A stretch of DNA of 32,412 nucleotides from Cupriavidus basilensis OR16 (GTDB lineage Bacteria; Pseudomonadota; Gammaproteobacteria; Burkholderiales; Burkholderiaceae), in NCBI RefSeq assembly GCF_000243095.1, contig NZ_AHJE01000085.1:1-32412 (forward strand), given 5' to 3'. The notes beneath the pieces are model-generated. The model did not search any database. It had not been told where the DNA came from and saw nothing but the letters and a program-made list of their open reading frames with translations. Positions within the stretch are counted from its first letter, which is position 1, and each line of letters starts with the position of its first letter. A program made the position numbers and the translations under genes. This document shows, in pieces, positions 16,737 to 24,223 of the stretch.

Positions 16737-16856
16737 ATGTCAACGATTCACTTTCACTACATGACCACTTCGACGCCAGAGCAGTTCGTCGCCGGGCTTA
16801 CCGACTTCGGGCCTGGTCGCCGAATGCGCCAAGCTGATGGGCCAGGGATGCGGTGA
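16737..16856 (+). pseudogene. N-terminal fragment of an SRPBCC-family protein
   Basis: Forty codons beginning MSTIHFHYMTTSTPEQF then VAGLTDFGPGR match the opening strand and helix of polyketide-cyclase/SRPBCC proteins. After GPGR (about 16818) the sequence is unrelated and stops at 16854-16856. About 130 residues are missing. It follows the epoxide hydrolase by 68 bp in the same direction. On the opposite strand a short frame beginning MSKMPVEGFTASL (start 16881) runs into the same junction and could be the start of a second lost gene. The remainder of the 315-bp gap to the ExbB gene shows nothing recognisable. Confidence 0.6.
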
Positions 16857-16983
16857 AGCCCTCGACAGGCATCTTGCTCATCGTATGGACCGCGGACCGC
16901 GACGAGCGGCATGCGTACCAGCGTCGCGCTCGATCGTTGGCGACCACGCCGGAACGGCGCTCCCGGAATAGTCCGTCTGACGC

Positions 16984-17715
16984 TCAGTTCTTGACGGCCA
17001 GGTGCACCGATGTGTCGTTGGCGCGAGTACCCGGGGTGGTGGGGCGCACATGCGTGCCAGTCACGAAGTAGGTGTGCAGGTCGTGCGCAAAGCGGTTGAG
17101 TTTGTTGATGACGCCCTTGTTGCCGCGGCTCAGTGCGTTGTAGCCAAGCACGGCAGGGATAGCCACAGCGAGACCGAAGGCGGTCATGATCAGTGCTTCG
17201 CCCACGGGGCCGGCCACCTTGTCGATCGTCGGTATGCCCAAGGCGCCGATGCTGATCAGAGCGTGATAGATGCCCCACACGGTGCCGAACAGGCCGACGA
17301 ACGGCGCCGTCGAGCCCACCGAAGCCAGCACCGCCAGGCCTGACTGCATGCGTGCCACGGCCTCGTCAATTGCGCTCTTGAGCGAGCGGGTCAGCCAGTC
17401 GGAGATGTCGAGGGCATCGCGCAGTTGCGTCTGGCTGGCACGATGGTGCTGCGCGGCTTCGCGGCCGGTGATGGCCAGCGTGCGAAATGGGTTGGCATCG
17501 CTGGCGCCAAGCGTGTCGAGTGCGTGATCGAAATCCTCTGAATGCCAGAAGCGCTTCTCTGCGCCATTTGCCATCTTCCGCAAGCGAAGCAGATCCCATG
17601 CCTTGGTGATAATCACGATCCATGACAGCACCGACATGATCAGTAGAATGATGGCGGTCGCGCGAATGACGAAATCGCCTTGCGCCCAGAGGTGGGGAAG
17701 TCCGAGGTCCTGCAT
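16984..17715 (-). CDS. exbB: MotA/TolQ/ExbB proton channel family protein (ExbB-like), orphan
   Basis: Inner-membrane proton channel subunit of 243 residues that would energise a TonB-type system. Three membrane segments are visible: about 17-38 (VIRATAIILLIMSVLSWIVI), about 125-148 (SGLAVLASVGSTAPFVGLFG) and about 168-190 (ALIMTAFGLAVAIPAVLGY), with the long cytoplasmic segment between the first two. The TAPFVGLFGTVWGIYHAL motif is typical of ExbB/TolQ. The start follows CCAGGAGCCGCC. Neither exbD nor tonB is found on either side, though both normally adjoin exbB. It must therefore work with partners encoded elsewhere or be a relic. Confidence 0.9.
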   Translation of the reverse strand: MQDLGLPHLWAQGDFVIRATAIILLIMSVLSWIVIITKAWDLLRLRKMANGAEKRFWHSEDFDHALDTLGASDANPFRTLAITGREAAQHHRASQTQLRDALDISDWLTRSLKSAIDEAVARMQSGLAVLASVGSTAPFVGLFGTVWGIYHALISIGALGIPTIDKVAGPVGEALIMTAFGLAVAIPAVLGYNALSRGNKGVINKLNRFAHDLHTYFVTGTHVRPTTPGTRANDTSVHLAVKN

Positions 17716-18282
17716 GGCGGCTCCTGGAGAATGTCAGTGTTCGGAAGCTACAGAAGGAATCCGGCAATCAGTTCAACGCGAAGCTGATCGGCTGCCGTAT
17801 CGAGGCGCGCCGACGCGGCGCCGGCCACAATGGCTTGAAGCGGGATCGGGACATTGCATACCTCTGGTGGCGAGCGTCGCGACATCGAGGGCTGCAGAAT
17901 GACGGTAGACGCTCAACAGGCGTCAAAGCGCTTTTGCAACAGTGTTGCGAGTTTGCCACCTAACAACGCCCTTCGCAAGATCCAGTACCGCGCTGGCTAT
18001 TTTGCATGCATCCAGCGGCACGCGCTGGCGCTCAGGATGGCGCCGATCAGTCACATGCATCCGTAGATGCAGGATGCCGGGCCGTCCGCGAACCTCAAGG
18101 AGGGCGGGGAGGCGGTTCTACCTGCGATCGCCCAAACAGACGTTCCTGTCTGGATTCCTGTCGATGAACGCGCTGATGGCAAGCATGATAGTCGCCGGCA
18201 AGCTGCTCATGCGCTGGGTCTGCGGCAGCACCGACCCGATGCGGCCAGGTTTCTGGTTTGTGATGCCGATGGCGCTAGTTCG
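17716..18282. other. 567-bp stretch with no recognised gene
   Basis: The region between the ExbB start and the NTF2-like remnant contains only short overlapping open frames on both strands, without motifs I can recognise. A tonB gene, expected next to exbB, was looked for on the minus strand and not found. Given the damaged genes around it, it may be decayed coding sequence. Confidence 0.5.
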
Positions 18283-18716
18283 TCAGACCAACCCAAGAGC
18301 TCGCAGCTTTGCGTCCGCCGCCGAGTAGGGCCGCTCGCAAATGATCTTGTCCGAGTTTGGGGCAAACTCGAAAGTCGCTGCCATGCGCACGCGGAACTTC
18401 CGGCCGGTTGGCTCGAAGACTTTGCCGTTCGCCTTCAGCGGGCCGAGGTGCGTACCAGATAGCCAGAATCAACGAGAACAGTCTCATCGTCCGCGGCAAT
18501 GGCGATGATCTCATTGGCAAGATCGGGGAAGGGGATGCGCGAGGAATCGAAGTAACCTCGGACCTGTTCCTCGCCATCAAACACGACCCCGGTAGCATGC
18601 ATTTCATACCGGGGGTGCTGGAACGTGTTGATCACGGCGTCCCACTCGTGGGTGCATTCCAGTGCCATGTGGTCGCGTACGGTCTGAACGCGCGCGGCGC
18701 TTAATGTATCGGTCAT
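18283..18716 (-). pseudogene. NTF2-like / SnoaL-like ester cyclase family protein, frameshifted
   Basis: Small alpha+beta-barrel protein. The N-terminal part reads MTDTLSAARVQTVRDHMALE, then VINTFQHPRYEMHATG and VRGYFDSSRIPFPDL, ending DSGYLV before the frame falls to a TGA at 18435. A second frame resumes at 18456 with GTHLGPLKANGKVFEPTGRK and FRVRMAATFEFAPNSDKIIC, closing ADAKLRALGLV with a TGA at 18283. The two halves join naturally between GYL and GTHLGP, so a small deletion or indel near 18456 broke one gene of about 140 residues. The start at 18716 has GGAGAACAAGG before it. Relatives act on small hydrophobic substrates or have no known activity. It lies in the same direction as the SDR at 18848. 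Confidence 0.82.
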
Positions 18717-18847
18717 CCTTGTTCTCCGTCGGATATTTCTTGGGTAGATATGGGCGGCTCCAGCCGGGCCGCCGCGAGAAATTGTGCTGAACTGCGTGGG
18801 CTTCGCCGGTTGCCTTGATCGCGGGGCAGCATGGCCGTGGCTGGCCT

Positions 18848-19627
18848 TTAGCGGAGCAGCCGCCACCCGCCATCCACGGTGAACTCCCCGCCCGTGATAT
18901 AGCCAGCTTCGTCCGATGCAAGGAATGCGATCAGATTTGCGACATCCTCCGCGCGTCCCTCGTCGCCGAGCGGAATCTGGCGTCCTTTCGCCCTGGGGTC
19001 TACGTCGCCTGCAGCCTGGCGCTGTTGGTATTGCGTGAAGATGCTCTCAAGCATCGGCGTCGACGTTTTTCCGGGATGTACGGAGTTGCAGCGAATCCTG
19101 TTGCCATTTTCTGCGCCAGTCAGGGCAACCGTCTTGGTCAATTGCGTTACCGCGCCTTTGCTGGCTCCGTACGCGACGCTTTGCGTTGTCGGGTAGTAGG
19201 CGCCCACAGAAGCGAGGTTGATGATCGAACCTGCGCCAGTTTTCTGCATCGCGGCCATCGCCTCGCGGCACCCGAGGAAGGTCCCGTCCAGGTTGACGGA
19301 AAGCACGCGATGCCAGTCATCGAGCGTCGTCTTGGCCAAGGTGCCATTGACGACGTCGCCAACAATGCCTGCCGCGTTGACGAGCACATCCAGCCTGCCA
19401 TGCCGCTGCAGAATGGATTGGACGGTCTGCGCCCAGTTCGACTCGCTGGTCACATCTAGCGGCATGAACTCGCCGCCAATTTCCTGGGCGACCTTGGCGC
19501 CGTTGCTATTGGGCAGGTCGGCAATAACGACGGTTGCCGCCCGCTGGGTCAGCAAGCGAGCTGTGGCAGCGCCAATGCCCGATGCACCACCAGTGATCAG
19601 GGCTACTCTTTCCTTGAACTGCGTCAT
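18848..19627 (-). CDS. Short-chain dehydrogenase/reductase
   Basis: NAD(P)-dependent oxidoreductase of 259 residues. The glycine motif TGGASGIG is at 12-19, then DLPNSN after strand 2 (Asp there suggests NAD), PLDVTSE, VNAAGIV, the serine strand INLASVGAYYP and catalytic YGASK, and the C-terminal ITGGEFTVDGG. All catalytic residues are present. The ATG at 19627 is chosen because GGAG lies 8 bp upstream; an ATG at 19633 is too close to it. It is divergent from the glyoxalase-fold gene, and its upstream region holds the perfect LacI palindrome at 19696-19707. It is therefore a probable member of the LacI regulon; the alcohol or ketone substrate is unknown. Confidence 0.93.
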   Translation of the reverse strand: MTQFKERVALITGGASGIGAATARLLTQRAATVVIADLPNSNGAKVAQEIGGEFMPLDVTSESNWAQTVQSILQRHGRLDVLVNAAGIVGDVVNGTLAKTTLDDWHRVLSVNLDGTFLGCREAMAAMQKTGAGSIINLASVGAYYPTTQSVAYGASKGAVTQLTKTVALTGAENGNRIRCNSVHPGKTSTPMLESIFTQYQQRQAAGDVDPRAKGRQIPLGDEGRAEDVANLIAFLASDEAGYITGGEFTVDGGWRLLR

Positions 19628-19692
19628 TTTCATGTCTCCGATAAGTTTTTCTGCAGTCTCTTTCCAGTTTTTGAACTTCATTACCACCAAGT

Positions 19693-19710
19693 AGAGGAAA
19701 CGTTTCCACA
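19693..19710. promoter_or_regulatory. LacI-type operator O1 (SDR side)
   Basis: AGAGGAAACGTTTCCACA, containing the perfect 12-bp palindrome GGAAACGTTTCC. It lies 69 bp upstream of the SDR start and its centre is 102 bp from O2, close to a whole number of helical turns, which would permit looping. The central AAACGTTT with CG is classic for LacI/GalR family sites. Confidence 0.75.
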
Positions 19711-19767
19711 ACTGTGATGCATTGTTATTCTGCTTAAAAACTGGAGCAATAATGGTAAACACTACCC

Positions 19768-19797
19768 TTGTTGTTTGGCCGAAGGATGATGTATTGT
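19768..19797 (+). promoter_or_regulatory. Likely promoter of the glyoxalase-fold gene
   Basis: TTGTTG (19768-19773) and TATTGT (19792-19797) with an 18-bp spacer. Operator O2 overlaps the end of the -10 and extends across the expected transcription start, a typical repressor position. Boxes read by eye. Confidence 0.4.
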
Positions 19798-19812
19798 AAA
19801 AACGTTTCTGCA
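19795..19812. promoter_or_regulatory. LacI-type operator O2 (glyoxalase-fold gene)
   Basis: TGTAAAAACGTTTCTGCA, 37 bp upstream of the glyoxalase-fold gene start. It shares 16 of 18 positions with O3. Confidence 0.75.
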
Positions 19813-19849
19813 CGGCTGGGCACACTTTCAAGACGACGAGGGGACATCG

Positions 19850-20392
19850 ATGAGTTATCTGTTTGGCGCGGTTCGGCAGCTTGGTTACGTCGTGAGCGAC
19901 ATTGAGAAGGCAATGACGCACTGGACGGAGAAGCTGGGCGTAGGGCCCTGGTTCTACAAGGAAGACGTCGGCACAACCGAGTACCGCTACTACGGTAAGA
20001 ATTCGACGCCGCCCAAGCTTTCTATCGCGCTGGCCAACTCGGGGGATCTGCAGATCGAACTGATTCAGCAACGCGATGACGCGCCGTCGCTCTACCTGGA
20101 TTCGTTGAAGCGAAGCGGGGAGGGCGCGCAGCACATCGCGTACTGGACGGAAGACCGCTTCGACGAGATCGTCGCACGGCTTCTGGAGGCCGGTTACGTG
20201 GAAGGGCATGGTGGCCGCATGGGGTCGCGGGGGCGCTTTGCGTACTTCGTCAACCCCGCTTTGCCTAGCGGGATGTTCGAGATATCGGAAATGACTGGCG
20301 GCAAGGCCGAGTACTTTGCTGAGGTGAGGCGTGCGGGCCTTGCCTGGGATGGAAAGGGCGAGCCCATCCGGCTGATCGGCGCCCCGCGATAG
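19850..20392 (+). CDS. VOC (glyoxalase-fold) metalloprotein
   Basis: Vicinal oxygen chelate protein of 180 residues, with two beta-alpha-beta3 modules. The candidate metal ligands are Gln 10 (RQLGYVV), Glu 70 (LQIELIQ), His 95 (AQHIAYW) and Glu 144 (MFEISEMT). This Q/E/H/E set is the one used by human glyoxalase I, although the sequence otherwise resembles the methylmalonyl-CoA epimerase-like branch. It could isomerise, epimerise or cleave a small substrate; the reaction is not fixed by sequence. The start follows GAGGGG. It is the first gene rightward from the O1/O2 region and ends at a hairpin (20406-20433), so it is probably a single-gene transcript under LacI control. Confidence 0.9.
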   Translation: MSYLFGAVRQLGYVVSDIEKAMTHWTEKLGVGPWFYKEDVGTTEYRYYGKNSTPPKLSIALANSGDLQIELIQQRDDAPSLYLDSLKRSGEGAQHIAYWTEDRFDEIVARLLEAGYVEGHGGRMGSRGRFAYFVNPALPSGMFEISEMTGGKAEYFAEVRRAGLAWDGKGEPIRLIGAPR

Positions 20393-20405
20393 TTGCCAGC
20401 CTAGG

Positions 20406-20433
20406 CGAGAGCACACTGCGAGGGGTGCTCTCG
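20406..20433 (+). terminator. Hairpin after the glyoxalase-fold gene
   Basis: Perfect 9-bp stem CGAGAGCAC / GTGCTCTCG with a 10-nt loop, starting 14 bp after the stop codon. No T run follows, so intrinsic termination is plausible but not certain. Confidence 0.5.
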
Positions 20434-20568
20434 GTTCAAGACGGGACGGTTTCTGCCTCCACGAGTGCGCGTCATTCGGTAAGCTAGAATGCTCGGCATT
20501 CACATAAGACGTTACCCAGTCTGACCCCGCCGCTTCGCAGCGCGGGTTAGGGCAAAAGGAGAGAATCG

Positions 20569-20703
20569 ATGTTGCAGTCCCGCGCACTGCCTGAACCTGT
20601 GTGGCGCAAGGTGTCACATCAGGCCGTATCGGCTGGCTGGTCGAGCATGCGTGTGGCCCCGGGCACTTTGGTTAGCCAGCCCTCAACGGCGCTCGCCAAA
20701 TGA
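20569..20703 (+). CDS. 44-residue small ORF translationally coupled to lacI
   Basis: Begins ATG TTG CAG TCC after AAAGGAGAG with a well-spaced ribosome binding site, and encodes MLQSRALPEPVWRKVS followed by 28 further residues ending STALAK. Its TGA (20701-20703) overlaps the lacI ATG (20700), an ATGA junction. lacI itself has no evident ribosome binding site, so ribosomes finishing this ORF probably start lacI. No domain, signal or membrane segment is recognised. It is either a real small protein or a leader that sets lacI expression. The rest of the 307-bp gap before lacI holds only the hairpin above and a GC-rich imperfect inverted repeat near 20525-20547. Confidence 0.55.
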   Translation: MLQSRALPEPVWRKVSHQAVSAGWSSMRVAPGTLVSQPSTALAK

Positions 20704-21734
20704 AGCCGCGTATCACAATCCGCGAGGTGGCAAAGGAAGCGGGCGTTTCCATTGGTACCGCTTCACGCGCGCTCAATCGCGCGGGGCGGGTGAGCGATGC
20801 CGCTATTGCCGCTGTCACCAAGGCAGCGAGCCGCCTGGGGTATGAGCCGGACGCCATTGCCCAGAGCATGCGGACGCGCTCATCGGGTGCCATCGGTATA
20901 TTGGTCTCCGATCTATCGAACCCGCTTTACGCACGCATCATCATTTCCATCGAGGCATCCCTGCAGGCCGCAGGCTACGCGCTGCTGATCGCGAGCACGC
21001 ATAACGATGGCAAGCGTGAGAAGAGCCTGATCGACCTGTTTCGCCGGCGACGGGTGGATGGGCTGATCCTTGCCCCTTGCGAGACAGAGAATCCCAAGCT
21101 CCTGGAGCAGCTTTCGCAGGAAATGCCGGTCATCGCGCTTGATCGGGACCTTTCCCCGGTTGGAACCGGTGTTCAGGTCGATCACTATGGCGGTGCCATG
21201 CAGGCGACTCGCTATCTGCTGAATCTGGGGCATACGCGGATCGCGTTGTTGACGCCTGGCAGTACGCTCCGGCCCGGGCGGGAGAGGATTGCGGGATTCA
21301 CGGATGCGTACAAGGAACGCGGGCTTATGCCCGTACCCAAGCTCATCCGTTCGGAGAAGTCATCGATGGATTTCGCGTTCAGCGAAGCGCTATCGCTGTT
21401 GTCTGGCCCGCAGGCTCCCACCGCATTTCTCTGTCTCGGGACGCGGATCCTGTCCGGTGTCCTCCAGGCGCTGCGACACACCGGCAGGGCTGTGCCGGGC
21501 GATGTGAGCGTGATCAGTATCGGCGATACCGATCTATCGCAACTATTCAGCCCGTCGATCACGTCGTTGACCTGGGACCTCGACGTCGTGGGTACGGTCC
21601 TCTCCCAGATCCTGCTCAAGCGTCTGGAGAAGGATGCGGAGGTCGAGCCGGAGACGATCGGCATCACGACCCAACTCGTCCTGAGAGAGTCTTGCGGACC
21701 CGCTGTCGCCGGCCGCAAGACGACAACAGCTTAG
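20700..21734 (+). CDS. LacI-family transcriptional regulator
   Basis: Repressor of 344 residues. The N-terminal HTH (ITIREVAKEAGVSIGTASRAL, residues 5-25) and hinge helix (about 48-60) precede a periplasmic-binding-protein-like effector domain starting GAIGILVSDLSNPLYARII. DGLILAPCE, VIALDRD and the C-terminal ISIGDTDLSQLFSPSITSLTWD are family landmarks. Four copies of a palindrome with the LacI-type centre AACGTT lie in this cluster and nowhere else I could see in the window, so it is the probable regulator of the flanking genes. The ATG at 20700 overlaps the stop of a 44-residue ORF. A strong terminator follows. The effector is probably the substrate bound by the two Bug proteins, or a product of it. 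Confidence 0.94.
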   Translation: MKPRITIREVAKEAGVSIGTASRALNRAGRVSDAAIAAVTKAASRLGYEPDAIAQSMRTRSSGAIGILVSDLSNPLYARIIISIEASLQAAGYALLIASTHNDGKREKSLIDLFRRRRVDGLILAPCETENPKLLEQLSQEMPVIALDRDLSPVGTGVQVDHYGGAMQATRYLLNLGHTRIALLTPGSTLRPGRERIAGFTDAYKERGLMPVPKLIRSEKSSMDFAFSEALSLLSGPQAPTAFLCLGTRILSGVLQALRHTGRAVPGDVSVISIGDTDLSQLFSPSITSLTWDLDVVGTVLSQILLKRLEKDAEVEPETIGITTQLVLRESCGPAVAGRKTTTA

Positions 21735-21764
21735 GCTTCCCCGATCCGGTGGATCCCAGCAAGG

Positions 21765-21790
21765 CCGCTTCGAAGTGAAGCGGTTTTTTT
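21765..21790 (+). terminator. Rho-independent terminator of lacI
   Basis: Stem CCGCTTC (21765-21771) and GAAGCGG (21777-21783) around a 5-nt loop, followed by seven T residues, 31 bp after the lacI stop. Confidence 0.9.
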
Positions 21791-21803
21791 GTCTCGCAGA
21801 GAC

Positions 21804-21833
21804 TTGCACAAACTGTAAAAACGTTTCTACAAT
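21804..21833 (+). promoter_or_regulatory. Promoter of the oxidoreductase gene, occupied by the operator
   Basis: TTGCAC (21804-21809) and TACAAT (21828-21833) with an 18-bp spacer. Operator O3 (21814-21831) fills the spacer and runs into the -10, so repressor and polymerase must compete. Confidence 0.65.
21814..21831. promoter_or_regulatory. LacI-type operator O3 (oxidoreductase promoter)
   Basis: TGTAAAAACGTTTCTACA, the most symmetrical 18-mer of the set: only one of nine base pairs between the half-sites is mismatched. Confidence 0.8.
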
Positions 21834-21902
21834 GATCATGCCCATCGCGTCGTAGCCTACGGACACGGCGTCGCACCAGAACTATTTCGACAGGAGACAC
21901 GT

Positions 21903-22881
21903 ATGAAAGCTGCGATTCGCAACGAGACTGGACTCGCCATTGCAGAGATTGCTATCCCGCGCCCGAAAGCCAGCGAAATCCTTGTGAAGGTGCGGGCGAG
22001 TTCCCTGAATCGCGCAGACCTTTCGCTCGTCGATGGCAAGTCGCACGGCGCCGCGGGCGGCCCTGGCACGGTCCTGGGCCTTGAGTGGTCCGGTGACGTG
22101 GTCGAAGTGGGGGAGGACGTCACCGCATACGGGGTCGGCGACAAGGTCATGTGCTCCGGCCTTGGCGGATTCGCCGAGTATGCCGTCACGGATTGGCGTC
22201 GCGCCTTCCCGTTTCCGATGGCCGACATGGACTATGAAACCGCTGCCTGTCTCTCTCCGTCGCGCTGCGCACGACACACACGGCGATGCGCCATGCCGCG
22301 CAACTGGAGGCGGGCCAGACGGTCATGGTGCTGGGTGCATCCTCCGGTGTCGGGCTGATGAGTCTTCAGGTCGCCAGGCACTTCGGTGCGAGCCTGGTGA
22401 TCGGCTCGTCCACCAAAGCGGATCGGCGGGATCGGCTCGCCGGGTTCGGTGCCCATGTGGCTCTCGATAGCAACGATCCGGACTGGGTGAGCAAGGTACT
22501 TGCGCTCACCGACGGCCGCGGCGTCGACCTTCTCGTGGATTTCCTGGCCGGGCCGCTGATCAATGACAGCATGCGCGCCGTGGCAATCGGAGGACGGATC
22601 GTCAATGTTGGGCGGATGGCGGGGGAGAGCGGAACATTTGATTTCGATCTCCACTCGATGCGCCGGATTCAGTATCTTGGCATGACGTTCAGAACTCGCA
22701 CGGTCGAAGACTTTGGTGTGATCGCAGAGCGCGTGCGCAAGGACTTCTGGCCCGCACTCGCACGCGGGGAGTTGCGCCTTCCCATCGATGTGCGGCTGCG
22801 CTCGATAGCGTGGCGCAAGCGTGCGAAATGATGCGCAAGAACACGCACTTCGGGAAGATCGTTCTCACCCAGAATGCTTGA
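21903..22881 (+). pseudogene. Zinc-type alcohol dehydrogenase / quinone oxidoreductase, two frameshifts
   Basis: MDR-family NADPH oxidoreductase. It starts MKAAIRNETGLAIAEIAIPR after a CAGGAGACACGT ribosome binding site and reads the catalytic domain through SSLNRADLSLVDG and VLGLEWSGDVVEVGEDV. At TGTCTCTCTCC (about 22248-22258) the frame shifts; removing one CT unit gives ACLSVALRTTHTAM and the cofactor site GQTVMVLGASSGVGLMSLQVA. A second shift near 22796 must be corrected to reach ALDSVAQACEMMRKNTHFGK and the stop at 22879. Corrected length would be about 325 residues, normal for the family. It is the gene directly under operator O3. A CT-repeat slip is easily reversible, so the first shift could be recent or a read error. 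Confidence 0.85.
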
Positions 22882-22945
22882 GAGGGTTGGTTAAGAGGGG
22901 TCTGAACCTCGGGTTCCCCTCCCATAGCGCTCAGGGCGCCGGCCA

Positions 22946-22983
22946 GGCGTAGGCGCCGGATCTCCGCGCCTGCCGCCTACGCC
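22946..22983. repeat. Inverted repeat after the oxidoreductase gene
   Basis: GGCGTAGGCG (22946-22955) and CGCCTACGCC (22974-22983) form a perfect 10-bp stem around an 18-nt GC-rich loop, 65 bp after the oxidoreductase stop. There is no T run. It is followed by a short tandem GTAGTGCC repeat (about 22990-23010). It may act as a terminator or mRNA stabiliser. Confidence 0.5.
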
Positions 22984-23041
22984 GTGGTGCCGTAGTGCCG
23001 TAGTGCACTCGGCATCAATTCCCCCGCGGGTTTACCACCAT

Positions 23042-23069
23042 TTGATCGTCAACGCCGTAGACGCAAAAT
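23042..23069 (+). promoter_or_regulatory. Likely promoter of the Bug/cupin operon
   Basis: TTGATC (23042-23047) and CAAAAT (23064-23069) with a 16-bp spacer, immediately followed by operator O4. Boxes read by eye. Confidence 0.4.
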
Positions 23070-23070
23070 G

Positions 23071-23088
23071 TGTGGAAACGTTTTAGCA
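23071..23088. promoter_or_regulatory. LacI-type operator O4 (Bug/cupin operon)
   Basis: TGTGGAAACGTTTTAGCA, 77 bp upstream of the first Bug gene and just after its likely -10. It is the weakest match of the four but keeps the central GAAACGTTT. Confidence 0.7.
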
Positions 23089-23165
23089 CGTTCCATTTTC
23101 ATGGCGGACGCCGAGCTCAGGAAAGTGAAAAGAGTGGTGCACCGCCTCACAAGTTGGAGACAAGA

Positions 23166-24134
23166 ATGAAGAAGTTCAGCGCCCTCATATTGCTCACTGC
23201 GCTCACCCTGTCCGTTGCGGTTCAAGCACAGGGCGAACTGGCGTATCCCACCAAGCCTATCCGGCTAATTGTTCCCACCGCGCCAGGCGGCGGTGGCGAT
23301 GTGTTTGCCCGAATCCTGGCGGACCAGTTGGGCCGTCGCCTCAAGCAGCCGCTGGTGGTCGAAAACAATGCGGGCGCTGGCGGCACGATTGCGATTGGGC
23401 AACTGGCGCGCGCCACGCCCGACGGCTACACGATCGCCCTTGGCACGATGACCACGACCACGCTCGCGCCGGCCGTGTACCGCGCCCTGTCCTATGACCC
23501 GATAAAGGATCTGACCACGATCGCCCGTGTTGGCACATCGCCAATCATCCTGGTCGCCACCAAGGACTTCCCGGCCAACAACCTGAAGGAGCTTGTGGCG
23601 GTAGCGAAAGGGAGTCCGGCACCCATCCAGTTCGGTACGTGGGGGCTCGGCTCCACGGGCCACTTTTGCGCGGAAGTCCTTGCCCAGAAGACGGGGATCA
23701 AGCTCGACCATATTCCGTTCAAGGGGACCTCCCAGGTGATTACCGCAATGCTCGGTGGTGTCGTGAAGGTGGGGTGGCTGGACATTGGCAGCGGCACTGC
23801 CGCGGTCAAGTCAGGAAAGGTCAAGGCGCTGGCCATGTGCACCCGTCGCAGTGCGAACTTCCCCAATGTCGCAACGTACAAGGAGCAGGGTGTCGATTTC
23901 GACCAATGGACCGGTTGGGCCATGTTTGCTCCAGCGGGCCTGCCCAAACCAATCGCAGACAAGCTCGCCGCGGCGCTTCAGGAAACGCTAAAGGATCCGG
24001 CCGTGACCAGCAAGATGGCCGATCTCGGTATTACGCCGGACTTCGTATCAGGCCGCGAGCAAGCCGCGACTAACGCCCGCGATATCGAGGTCTGGAAGCG
24101 GGTTGCGCGCGAAGCCAACATCACGCCGGAGTAG
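23166..24134 (+). CDS. Bug/TctC family substrate-binding protein, paralogue A
   Basis: Periplasmic receptor of 322 residues. The signal peptide is MKKFSALILLTALTLSVAVQ, cleaved near AQG. The mature part opens YPTKPIRLIVPTAPGGGGDVFAR, the Bug ligand loop with Asp. It is strongly similar to paralogue B (24852-25823): both share IALGTMTTTTLAPAVY, GSTGHFCAEVLAQKTGIKLD and NFPNVATYKEQGVDFDQWTG. The ribosome binding site is TTGGAGAC before the ATG, and the same TGGAGACAAG occurs before paralogue B. No TctA or TctB gene is in the window. With the cupin gene between the paralogues it probably forms an operon downstream of operator O4. Confidence 0.93.
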   Translation: MKKFSALILLTALTLSVAVQAQGELAYPTKPIRLIVPTAPGGGGDVFARILADQLGRRLKQPLVVENNAGAGGTIAIGQLARATPDGYTIALGTMTTTTLAPAVYRALSYDPIKDLTTIARVGTSPIILVATKDFPANNLKELVAVAKGSPAPIQFGTWGLGSTGHFCAEVLAQKTGIKLDHIPFKGTSQVITAMLGGVVKVGWLDIGSGTAAVKSGKVKALAMCTRRSANFPNVATYKEQGVDFDQWTGWAMFAPAGLPKPIADKLAAALQETLKDPAVTSKMADLGITPDFVSGREQAATNARDIEVWKRVAREANITPE

Positions 24135-24223
24135 GCCATCGCGAAATGCCGTGGCCAGGCCGGCCAGCGGTCGGCCCCTGCCATGTGCATCGCCAGCAAA
24201 CGATCATTCCATAGGAGGTTGAA

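Noticed and set aside
17716..18282. tonB or exbD next to exbB
   Set aside because: No proline-rich TonB linker, no TonB C-terminal domain and no ExbD membrane anchor in any frame that I could read.
19628..20617. Extension of the SDR frame to 589 residues
   Set aside because: It would run through two operators and antisense of the glyoxalase-fold gene; the SDR start at 19627 has a good ribosome binding site.
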